From: Akkermansiaceae bacterium UBA2381
GTDB lineage: Bacteria; Verrucomicrobiota; Verrucomicrobiia; Verrucomicrobiales; DEV007
Direction: 5' to 3'
Length of the DNA: 64,000 nucleotides
Assembly (NCBI GenBank): GCA_002344215.1
Contig: DDSV01000006.1
Span: forward strand, 677-64,676
Shown here: piece by piece, positions 57,634-64,000 of the stretch
How the letters are laid out: the number at the start of each line of letters is the position of its first letter
Numbering within the stretch: position 1 is the stretch's first letter
Notes under the pieces: model-generated
Told to the model about the DNA's origin: nothing
The model's input: only the letters and a program-made list of their open reading frames with translations
The model's database searches: none
Position numbers and translations under genes: made by a program

Positions 57634-58389
57634 ATGAAACTCCACCCATTCTTTGTCTGCTGCTCCCTGCTCACCGTCTCCGCTTTTGCCGCCGACACGC
57701 CGAAACTTCCCCGCGTCCCCTCCAAACCGATCGCCGAGAAGAAAGAACTGCTTTTCTCCGACGACTTCGAGACGTCAGAGCATGACGCCAAGTGGCACCG
57801 AGTCGTGGATACCTTCGTTTTTGAAAACGGTGAGCTCAAGGGCACCCAAACCCGCGTAAAAGATGAACCCTCCAAGGATGGCAAATCGGTCGTCACGGCC
57901 CACGCCGCCGTCTACGGCCTCGAACTGCCGACCAGGGACAGCGTGATCGAGGTGAAGATGCGCTTCGACGGCTGCACCATGATGGATGTCGAGTTCGACG
58001 ACCGCAAATACACCGGCTCCCATTACGGGCACCTCTGCCGTGCCCAGATCCGGCTCGACAAGGTCACGATCATGGATGAACGCGAGGGCAGCCAGAACGA
58101 GGAAATCAAAGCGATGAAGCAGGATCCCTCGAAGAAGGAGGAAGTCGCCAAGCGGATGGGCGGAACGAGCGCGACGTACCCGGTCAAGTTGAAGGAAGGC
58201 AAGACCTACCTCGTCGGCGTCGAAACCGTCGGCGATGAAATGCGGGTGACCATTGACGGCAAGGCGGTCGCCTTTCTCAAATCACCCGGGATCGGCCACG
58301 AGACGAAATCGAAGATCGAACTCGGCGTGGCGGGACAAAGCGGCTCGTTCGACGAGATCAAGGTCTGGAACGCGGCAGCGGTGAAGTAA
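57634..58389 (+). CDS. Secreted LamG/DUF1080-like protein
   Basis: A 251-aa protein with a signal peptide (HPFFVCCSLLTVSAFAADTP). LLFSDDFETSEHDAKWHRV is the typical N-terminus of jelly-roll DUF1080/LamG-like domains. VIEVKMRFDGCTMMDVEFDD and MRVTIDGKAVAFLKSPGIGH are core strands. Common as secreted proteins of unknown role in Verrucomicrobiota and Planctomycetota, where DUF1080 relatives are glycoside-active. I chose the ATG at 57634 because the signal peptide starts there. Confidence 0.78.
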   Translation: MKLHPFFVCCSLLTVSAFAADTPKLPRVPSKPIAEKKELLFSDDFETSEHDAKWHRVVDTFVFENGELKGTQTRVKDEPSKDGKSVVTAHAAVYGLELPTRDSVIEVKMRFDGCTMMDVEFDDRKYTGSHYGHLCRAQIRLDKVTIMDEREGSQNEEIKAMKQDPSKKEEVAKRMGGTSATYPVKLKEGKTYLVGVETVGDEMRVTIDGKAVAFLKSPGIGHETKSKIELGVAGQSGSFDEIKVWNAAAVK

Positions 58390-58463
58390 GCCTGTTCAAT
58401 ACGCCGGAGAAGACCGCGAGGCGGACAAAAGCCTGACCGAGCCGCCAATCCCGGCACCACGGC

Positions 58464-58547
58464 TTTGAACTTTGAACTTTGAACTTTGAACTTTGAACTT
58501 TGAACTTTGAACTTTGAACTTTGAACTTTGAACTTTGAACTTTGAAC
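58464..58547. repeat. TTTGAAC tandem repeat (12 perfect copies) touching a start codon
   Basis: Twelve exact heptamers (84 bp). The last base is directly followed by the ATG of the sugar isomerase gene. No space is left for a conventional Shine-Dalgarno apart from the repeat itself (the unit contains GAAC). An in-frame TTG lies in the last unit at 58542. Confidence 0.98.
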
Positions 58548-59432
58548 ATGCCCCGCCTCGCCGCCTTCCCCAAAGCCTTCATGCAGGCCCTCTGCAAGGA
58601 TGGCACCATGACCGTCTCCGAATGGATCCGCCTCGCCTCCACCCTTGAGGTCGAGGGACTCGAATGGTATGCCGGATTCCTCGAGATGGCCGATGAATCG
58701 AACTGGCTCCGCTTTCGCCGGGAGGTCGAGGACACCGGACGCGTCATTCCCATGATGTGCTGCTCGCCCGACTTCACCCATCCGGATGCGGCCTTTCGTG
58801 AAAACGAAATCGCCAAGCAAAAGCGCTGGATCGACATGACTCACACCCTCGGCGGATCCTACTGCCGGGTCCTGAGCGGACAACGGCGACCCGAGCTGAG
58901 CATCGCCGAAGGCGTGAAGCTCGCCGCCGAATCGATCCACGCCTGTCTCCCCTACGCGGCCGAGCGCGGAATCACCCTCATCATCGAAAACCACTACAAG
59001 GACGACTTCTGGGAGTATCCCGAATTCGCCCAGAAGATGGACGTCTTCTGCCAGCTCGTCGACGCGATCGAACATCCGAATTTTGGAGTCAACTACGACC
59101 CGAGCAACACCTACCTCGCGGGTGAGGATCCCATCGAATTGTTGAAGCGCGTCTCCCACCGCGTCGTGACGATGCACGCGAGCGACCGTTACCTTGCCGA
59201 GGGCACCATCGAAGACCTGCGACGCGAGGAAGGCGGCGCCACCGGCTATGCCAAACGCCTCCGCCACGGCGAGATCGGCAAGGGATTGAACGACTATGAT
59301 GCGATTTTTTCCGAGCTAAAGAGCAAGGGCTTCGACGGCTGGATCAGCATCGAAGACGGCGTCGACGGCATGGAGCAACTTGAGCGCAGCGTCGCCTTCC
59401 TGAAGCGGAAGATCGCGCAGTATTGGGGGTAA
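58548..59432 (+). CDS. Sugar phosphate isomerase/epimerase (TIM barrel)
   Basis: A 294-aa AP_endonuc_2-type TIM-barrel protein. LAAFPKAFMQALCKDGTMTV is a typical N-terminus, VEGLEWYAGFLEM follows, and the metal ligands are in TLIIENHYKDDF, GVNYDPSNTYLAGEDP, MHASDRY and WISIEDGVDGM (Glu, Asp, His and Glu). Probably an inositol- or sugar-degradation enzyme. The 5' leader is entirely the TTTGAAC array. The N-terminus looks complete, so the ATG at 58548 is well supported. Confidence 0.9.
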   Translation: MPRLAAFPKAFMQALCKDGTMTVSEWIRLASTLEVEGLEWYAGFLEMADESNWLRFRREVEDTGRVIPMMCCSPDFTHPDAAFRENEIAKQKRWIDMTHTLGGSYCRVLSGQRRPELSIAEGVKLAAESIHACLPYAAERGITLIIENHYKDDFWEYPEFAQKMDVFCQLVDAIEHPNFGVNYDPSNTYLAGEDPIELLKRVSHRVVTMHASDRYLAEGTIEDLRREEGGATGYAKRLRHGEIGKGLNDYDAIFSELKSKGFDGWISIEDGVDGMEQLERSVAFLKRKIAQYWG

Positions 59433-59450
59433 TATTCACGCCGATGGCCC

Positions 59451-59530
59451 GTAGGGCGGGCGCTCCGCCTGCCTTGGGCGAAGTCGAAGGTCTCCGGTGA
59501 TCGATAAGGCAAGCGAGGCGCTCGCCCTAC
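59451..59530. repeat. REP-like imperfect inverted repeat between convergent genes
   Basis: GTAGGGCGGGCGCTCCGCCT (then GCCTT; 59451-59475) pairs with 59506-59530 at about 21 of 25 positions, separated by 30 bp. It lies between convergent genes and could act as a transcriptional barrier. Unrelated by sequence to the RAYT-associated palindrome. Confidence 0.75.
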
Positions 59531-59548
59531 AAGAAATGACCTAAGAGT

Positions 59549-59731
59549 CTACTTCACCTCCACCGCGCCTTTAATTAGGCGACAGAATTCCTTCTTCGTG
59601 ACGTGGTGATGGGTCCCCGCCTCGGGATCAAGCGGGTCGACCTTTTTGTAGTCAACCGAGAGACGCTCAAGATGGACGATGCGGTAAAGGTCCTCTCCCT
59701 GCTGCCAAAGCTGGTTTTGATGAAGTTTCAT
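59549..59731 (-). CDS. Small hypothetical protein
   Basis: A 60-aa protein, MKLHQNQLWQQGEDLYRIVH at the N-terminus and HHHVTKKEFCRLIKGAVEVK at the C-terminus. Charged and soluble, with the composition of a small beta-sheet domain. I do not recognise the family. It lies 33 bp after the spermidine-synthase-like gene on the - strand and is probably in the same transcript. ATG at 59731 preferred over one 11 codons upstream. Confidence 0.6.
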   Translation of the reverse strand: MKLHQNQLWQQGEDLYRIVHLERLSVDYKKVDPLDPEAGTHHHVTKKEFCRLIKGAVEVK

Positions 59732-59764
59732 GAAGTGATTTCGGGAGAGTAAACCGCACGGCAC

Positions 59765-60544
59765 TCAATACCATCGCTTTTTCGGTTTCCTCGCCGCCTT
59801 CACCACCGCCGGTGTCGGAGTGACCGGGGTCGGCTCGGCGGCTTTCCCCTCACCCGTATGAACGGGTCGAAATCCGACGTAGATCCAGTGGATCGGCTTT
59901 TTCGCGCGCTCATGCGCCTTGATCGAATAACTCTCGGTGACAAACCCGTCGCGGCGGAGTTTTCTCTCAAAACCCGGTTCGACCGCCGCCGCCCAGAAGG
60001 CAACCCGCGCCCCGGGACTGAGCGAGTCCCAGATCATCGCAAAACCGCTGCGTCCATAGATGCGGTGATTCTGCGGCTGCACAAGAGAAGTCGGTCCATT
60101 GTCGGTGTCGAGGAGGATGGCATCCCACTTTTCATCAGTGCCGTCGGCGGCGCGACGGATGCAGTCGTAGACGTCGCCCTCATGGATCGTAACACGCGGG
60201 TCATCCATGAGGTGACCGTTGAGATCACCCAGCAATTCCCGGTTCCAGCGGATCACCTCGGGAAGCAACTCCGCAACGACGACCTCAGCATCATCCCCGA
60301 CCAGTTCGAGGACACGTTTCAAACTGAAACCAAGGCCGAGCCCCCCAATGAGGACACGACGGATCTTGATGGGAGCCTTTTCCGGGCAGGCATAGTCGGC
60401 GAGGAGCCGCTCCGAGAGCGTCCAGGTCGAACTCATCAACTGCGTGCCGTCGAGACGCAGAAAGAAATCCCCATCGTGCTGATGCAGGGTGAACTTGGAA
60501 CCGTCCGGAGTTTTGGTCTCCCCGATGGTGATAATGGGTTTCAT
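59765..60544 (-). CDS. Spermidine-synthase-like methyltransferase-fold protein
   Basis: A 259-aa protein. RRVLIGGLGLGFSLKRVLEL is a Rossmann-type SAM/dcSAM-binding motif, VVVAELLPEVIRWNRE carries the acidic residue, and DDPRVTIHEGDVYDCIRRAA plus WDAILLDTDNGPTSL complete the spermine/spermidine synthase layout. A Pro/Ala/Lys-rich C-terminal tail ends in KPKKRWY. No partner polyamine genes are nearby, so it may act in another pathway. Confidence 0.8.
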   Translation of the reverse strand: MKPIITIGETKTPDGSKFTLHQHDGDFFLRLDGTQLMSSTWTLSERLLADYACPEKAPIKIRRVLIGGLGLGFSLKRVLELVGDDAEVVVAELLPEVIRWNRELLGDLNGHLMDDPRVTIHEGDVYDCIRRAADGTDEKWDAILLDTDNGPTSLVQPQNHRIYGRSGFAMIWDSLSPGARVAFWAAAVEPGFERKLRRDGFVTESYSIKAHERAKKPIHWIYVGFRPVHTGEGKAAEPTPVTPTPAVVKAARKPKKRWY

Positions 60545-60562
60545 TGGGAAAAGGCCTTGAGA

Positions 60563-61891
60563 TCAATCCAGTTTCTTCAAACGCAGATGGCGGTATTCCA
60601 TCTGCCCGCGGTCGCCCTCGAGCCCGATGGGACCAGTCGCGGGGACTTCCAACGCCTCCTCGAGGACTTCGCCGTTGCAGGTCGCGTGCGCCTTGCCATC
60701 CTTCACCGTCACCACAAGCTCGTTCCAGTCCTGGGCTTTGTAGTTTTTGAGGTCTTTGTAAGGACCGGCAAGCGGATAGTCACGGCACTGCAGCTGGGGC
60801 TGGCGGATGAAGACCCCGCTGTCCGCGTTGGGAGTGGCACGGAACTCGAGCTTCAGAATGAAGTCACCGTCGAATTCCTCCGTCGTCCAAAGCTGCTGGA
60901 TGCGCCGTCCCTCGGACGGAGTCTTTACGACAAGGCGTCCGTTGATCGCGGCATAACGTCCGTCGTCGCTGATGGTCTTGCCGTCGAAGTTCGCCGCCGC
61001 GGTCACCTCAACAAAAACGGGCGCGTCGGGTTTCGGCGCATTCTTCGAAGGCTTGCGCGGAGGTGTCAGACGAAAACCCCATCCAGTCAGGTCCTTTCCG
61101 TTGAAAAGACTGACAAAACCCTCTTCAACCGGAGACTCTACCCTCTCTGTTTCGAGAAATCCCAATGTCGCGAAGACCGGACGAAGGGCCGCCGCCCAGC
61201 GAGCGTATCCCTCGGGATTGAGATGGAGGAGGTCCTTGAACCACTTCGGATCAGCCTCGCCATCGGCACCGGCGAAAAGGGTCCAGGTATCGAGCAAAGT
61301 GACCTGTTCGTCACCCCGGACGAGGTCGGCGTAGAGGCGATTCAGCTCCTGAATCTTCGCTGCGGGGCGTTTCTTTTCGGGTGAGCTGGGAAAGACCTGA
61401 CAAAACACCACCGGCACCTTCGGATCGTGGGCCTTGATTGCCGCGAGGATGAGCTTCACATTCTCCGCCGCCACGGACGGCTCGAGTCCAATCTCGAGAT
61501 CATTGGTCCCCATCAGCATGACAATGGCCGAAGGATTCAGGCTGAGGACATCATCGAGCCGGATCAGCATTCCCCGCGTCGTGTCGCCCCCGATGCCGCG
61601 ATTGGCACTCTTCATTCCGGGGAAGCGGCCCGGCAGACTGGTGCCCCAGCCCTGCGTGATTGAATCACCGAGGAAGACGACGGATTTCTGATCCGCCTCG
61701 ACCTGAGTCGCCCACTTCGCCCGGAATTCGGGCCAGCGTTGCATCAGGCCTTCATAGCGTCGCAATGGTCCGACGCCCGGCAATGCGGATTCGGCCTCGA
61801 TTGAAGGGAAGGATAAAGTCTCGTCCGCGCGGGTCGAGGGAACGAGAAGACAAAATAGAATGGCGAAAACAAAACGGGGGACGGTTTTCAT
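60563..61891 (-). CDS. Secreted GDSL esterase fused to DUF1080 domain
   Basis: A 442-aa protein with a signal peptide (FVFAILFCLLVPSTRA). The GDSL/SGNH domain has VVFLGDSITQGWG (block I Ser), ANRGIGGDTTRGML (block II), MLMGTNDLEIG (block III) and DLLHLNPEGYARW (block V Asp-His). From about residue 255 a DUF1080 domain follows (FVSLFNGKDLTGWGF and later ADSGVFIRQPQLQ). This fusion suggests a deacylase with a glycan-binding or glycosidase-like module. Sits 18 bp before the spermidine-synthase-like gene. Confidence 0.88.
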   Translation of the reverse strand: MKTVPRFVFAILFCLLVPSTRADETLSFPSIEAESALPGVGPLRRYEGLMQRWPEFRAKWATQVEADQKSVVFLGDSITQGWGTSLPGRFPGMKSANRGIGGDTTRGMLIRLDDVLSLNPSAIVMLMGTNDLEIGLEPSVAAENVKLILAAIKAHDPKVPVVFCQVFPSSPEKKRPAAKIQELNRLYADLVRGDEQVTLLDTWTLFAGADGEADPKWFKDLLHLNPEGYARWAAALRPVFATLGFLETERVESPVEEGFVSLFNGKDLTGWGFRLTPPRKPSKNAPKPDAPVFVEVTAAANFDGKTISDDGRYAAINGRLVVKTPSEGRRIQQLWTTEEFDGDFILKLEFRATPNADSGVFIRQPQLQCRDYPLAGPYKDLKNYKAQDWNELVVTVKDGKAHATCNGEVLEEALEVPATGPIGLEGDRGQMEYRHLRLKKLD

Positions 61892-61962
61892 GGGGCGGCA
61901 GAGTAAGCCGCACGGAGGAAGACGGCAAACGGGAAAGAGGTGCGGCCGAAGGACCGCTGTTC

Positions 61963-61987
61963 CTCGTTCTTCGTTCTTCGTTCTTCG
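61963..61987. repeat. GAACGAA heptamers (inverted, about 3 copies)
   Basis: Two perfect inverted units (61970-61983) plus partial ones on either side. On the - strand they read GAACGAA towards the GDSL start at 61891, so the purine-rich strand is again the sense strand of the downstream gene. Confidence 0.85.
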
Positions 61988-62011
61988 GGGTCAAGGCTGA
62001 TGCCAAGCCGC

Positions 62012-63739
62012 TCACCCCTCTGCTTTAAAGACCCGCTTCCCGCCCAGCCAGGTCTCCTTCACCTGGATCTCTTTTACCTCGTCCACCGGACACTCCAGAA
62101 TATTCCGGTCGATCACAATGAAGTCGGCCAGTTTTCCGGCCTCGAGCGATCCCTTTTCCTTTTCCTCGAAAGTGAGCCAGGCGTTGTTGATCGTGTAGAG
62201 ACGGATCGCTTCAGCCCGGTCGATGATCTGTTCGGTCCGGATGGCCTCGCCCATCCATCGCGGGTGTCTTGTCAGGGTGGTCCACATCCCGAGGAAGGGA
62301 TTGTAGGGATTGACCGAGCGAAGGCTCCCGACTTTCTGCATATGATCGGAGCCGCCACCGGCGACGACCCCTTTTTCGGCGAGGGTTTTGTAGGGCTGGA
62401 AAAACTCGAGGCGCTCGTTGCCGAATTGCTTCAGGAGGGTCCGCCCGTCGAGGTAGAGCCAGGCCGGCTGGAGATCGGCAACAATGCCGTGTTTGGCCAT
62501 CTTCCCGATCGCTTCGGCGGTCATGAAATTGCAGTGAGTCACGCAGGGACGCTGCTCGTTCACCGGGAAGTCGTTTTCCCCGATGCGGGCGTAGGTGTCG
62601 ACGAGCCGCTCGACCGCCCCGTCGCCGACAGAGTGAGCGGTGAACTGAAGCTCCTTCGAAAGGGCGTGCTTCGCCATCGTGTAGAGTTTGTCCGGCTCGA
62701 CGTAGACCATGCCGCGATACTCGGGGTCATCGATGCCGTAGGCGGAACTGACGCCCCAGGGACGTTTCATGTAGGCGCTGCCGGTGAGCATGCCGCCGTC
62801 GAGGAAAATCTTGATGCCGCGCAGCCAGAGCTGGTTGTTGTAGGCGTGGAGGGGATGGGCGGCGGCCTTGTCGATATTGGCGAGAACCTTCTCGATGGGA
62901 TCCTGCGCTCCGACACCGTAGTAGAGGTAAACGCGGCAGGTGAGACGGTCCGAATCGCGCAGGGCCGAGTAAAGAGCGATGCCTCCGTCGCTGGCACTGC
63001 GGTCGGCGATGCTTGTGAGCCCGACTTTATTGTAGTCAGCGAGGAGTTCGGCAAGGGCGTCGGCCTGCTCCTCCTTGGTCGGGCTTTTCACTCCGGTGTT
63101 GCCGCGTTTGATCAGTCCGGTCGCCGATCCACGCAGGATGCCGGTCGGCTCACCCGTAGCGGGATCTTTTTCGATGCGGCCGGTGCCACCCTCGGGAGCG
63201 GGAGTGTCGCGGGTGATGCCGGAGAGCTCCATCGCGAGCGAATTAATCGCGGCATCAGGTCCGGTGCGGAAGGTAACGGGATGTTTAGGCGCGGCCTCGT
63301 CGAGCTCGGCCCGGGTCGGGAAACGCTGCTCGCGGAGCCGGGTGATGAAGACCTGCGAGAGACCGATCCAGGTTCCCTCGGGCACCGCTGCCGTGCGGGT
63401 GCGGATGTAGGCGAGAACATCCGCGATGGTCTCCATCTCGGGAATAATGTGGTCGAACTCGTAGGTCGCGGCCCCGGTGCTATGGACATGGGAGTCAATC
63501 AGGCCGGGCAGGACGGTCGCGCCTTTCAGGTCGATCAGGGTCGCGTCAGCGGGCAGACCCTCCTGGATCGCGGCATTGGAACCGACTTTCACGACACGCT
63601 CTCCGTCGATGAGCATGGCCTCCGCGAGGTTGAATGAGTCATCCACGGTAACGATCCGGCCGTTGATGAGGGCGGTGGGCGCGGCGGACAGAGGCAGCGT
63701 GGCGGCCGTTAGAAAAGCGGAGAGAAGCAGACGAGTCAT
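62012..63739 (-). CDS. Secreted amidohydrolase (YtcJ-like)
   Basis: A 575-aa protein with a signal peptide (RLLLSAFLTAATLPLSAAPT). The metal-binding HxH is in LPGLIDSHVHSTGA (about residue 70), further ligand blocks are LQFTAHSVGDGAVE and CVTHCNFMTAEA, and VAGGGSDHMQKVG carries the late Asp. The overall layout is the amidohydrolase_3 (YtcJ) group that hydrolyses N-acyl or cyclic amide bonds. Specific substrate unknown. Confidence 0.9.
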   Translation of the reverse strand: MTRLLLSAFLTAATLPLSAAPTALINGRIVTVDDSFNLAEAMLIDGERVVKVGSNAAIQEGLPADATLIDLKGATVLPGLIDSHVHSTGAATYEFDHIIPEMETIADVLAYIRTRTAAVPEGTWIGLSQVFITRLREQRFPTRAELDEAAPKHPVTFRTGPDAAINSLAMELSGITRDTPAPEGGTGRIEKDPATGEPTGILRGSATGLIKRGNTGVKSPTKEEQADALAELLADYNKVGLTSIADRSASDGGIALYSALRDSDRLTCRVYLYYGVGAQDPIEKVLANIDKAAAHPLHAYNNQLWLRGIKIFLDGGMLTGSAYMKRPWGVSSAYGIDDPEYRGMVYVEPDKLYTMAKHALSKELQFTAHSVGDGAVERLVDTYARIGENDFPVNEQRPCVTHCNFMTAEAIGKMAKHGIVADLQPAWLYLDGRTLLKQFGNERLEFFQPYKTLAEKGVVAGGGSDHMQKVGSLRSVNPYNPFLGMWTTLTRHPRWMGEAIRTEQIIDRAEAIRLYTINNAWLTFEEKEKGSLEAGKLADFIVIDRNILECPVDEVKEIQVKETWLGGKRVFKAEG

Positions 63740-63804
63740 CACGATCTGAGAATGGCAGATCGATCGCCCGGTGAACATCGCGCAATCCCGTTTTGTGGGG
63801 GCGA

Positions 63805-64000
63805 TCAGATCTCGATCAGATCAGGAAACTCAGGGCAAAGAGCGGAGGCATCCAACTCCGCACCATCCGGCGCAAAGAAACGCACCTTGCCGGTCGCAGC
63901 AACCGTCCAGAACTCCTCGCAACCGATCTCGAAATAAAGCGCCCGCTTTTCCTCCATCTCGGCGCGAGTATTTGACGGGGAAAGCACCTCAACACAGATC
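63805..64000 (-). CDS. Uma2 family endonuclease (partial, cut by window edge)
   Basis: The C-terminal part of a protein that runs off the right edge; its start lies beyond 64000. ICVEVLSPSNTRAEMEEKRA is the conserved Uma2 (DUF820, PD-(D/E)XK) block with the catalytic E-x-lysine pattern, and LYFEIGCEEFWTV the following part. The family is widespread in Cyanobacteria, Planctomycetota and Verrucomicrobiota, with unclear function. Confidence 0.8.
   Translation of the reverse strand, partial: ICVEVLSPSNTRAEMEEKRALYFEIGCEEFWTVAATGKVRFFAPDGAELDASALCPEFPDLIEI

Noticed and set aside
59858..61384. Long + strand open frame (about 508 codons)
   Set aside because: It is antisense to the spermidine-synthase-like and GDSL-DUF1080 genes, whose proteins carry clear family motifs; the frame has no recognisable domain.
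61940..63637. Long + strand open frame (about 565 codons)
   Set aside because: Antisense to the amidohydrolase gene, which has HxH and other family motifs. The frame is a high-GC shadow.

Overview
The window is chromosomal DNA with moderately high GC from what is most likely a Verrucomicrobiota bacterium. The evidence is an exosortase and PEP-CTERM system inside an exopolysaccharide locus, secreted DUF1080, GDSL and beta-helix proteins, an amidohydrolase/sugar-isomerase neighbourhood, four-helix-bundle (S23-like) and RAYT genes, and intergenic spaces filled with short tandem and palindromic repeats. The phylum call is inference; no rRNA gene, tRNA gene or CRISPR array was seen.

Region 1 (about 1-24.2 kb, + strand) is a surface-glycan assembly block. 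It holds two CDP-paratose-epimerase-like SDR proteins, a DPM1-like GT2, a YdcF protein, a Wzx-type flippase, three FkbM methyltransferases, seven further GT2/GT4 glycosyltransferases, an acyltransferase-3 membrane protein, a Wzy-type polymerase, three class I methyltransferases and a glutamine-dependent asparagine synthetase-like amidotransferase. From about 10 to 17.5 kb the genes overlap stop-to-start, which implies translational coupling. The stretch 6.9-8.7 kb is visibly richer in A+T.

Region 2 (about 24.3-33.5 kb) is a mosaic accessory zone. It carries HicBA, AbrB/PIN, VapBC and DUF433/DUF5615 toxin-antitoxin pairs (a fifth pair, AbrB/PIN, lies at 2.7-3.4 kb), a second YdcF protein, a NodU/CmcH carbamoyltransferase, an EpsI-like protein, an S23-like protein and a GT4. 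These are separated by recurring intergenic modules: heptamer tracts, hairpins and REP-like palindromes. One module copy at 25.1 kb is interrupted by a 179-bp MITE-like element with perfect 16-bp inverted ends and a 6-bp target duplication.

Region 3 (33.6-50.1 kb) is the conserved secretion core: a PEP-CTERM protein, a TPR-like protein, a RAYT with flanking REP palindromes and the exosortase. On the - strand it continues with an O-antigen ligase, a Wzc-type BY-kinase, a Wza-type exporter, a Cna-B/SdrD-like secreted protein, a BBP2-like barrel, a WecA-type initiating transferase, a Sel1-repeat protein and a paralogous TPR-like protein. Together regions 1-3 can initiate, build, flip, polymerise and export a decorated exopolysaccharide and anchor PEP-CTERM proteins.

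Region 4 (50.3-64 kb) carries mostly secreted catabolic genes: an esterase-like alpha/beta hydrolase, an FAD oxidoreductase with an SLH-like tail, YjdM, PaiB and GNAT proteins, a beta-helix protein, an SDR, a DUF1080-like protein, a sugar isomerase, a spermidine-synthase-like protein, a GDSL-DUF1080 fusion, a YtcJ-type amidohydrolase and a Uma2 fragment at the edge. The most unusual signals are a shared, apparently leaderless promoter geometry at all five toxin-antitoxin modules, the nested MITE, the RAYT/REP family, and heptamer tracts that abut start codons or lie in frame inside a gene.
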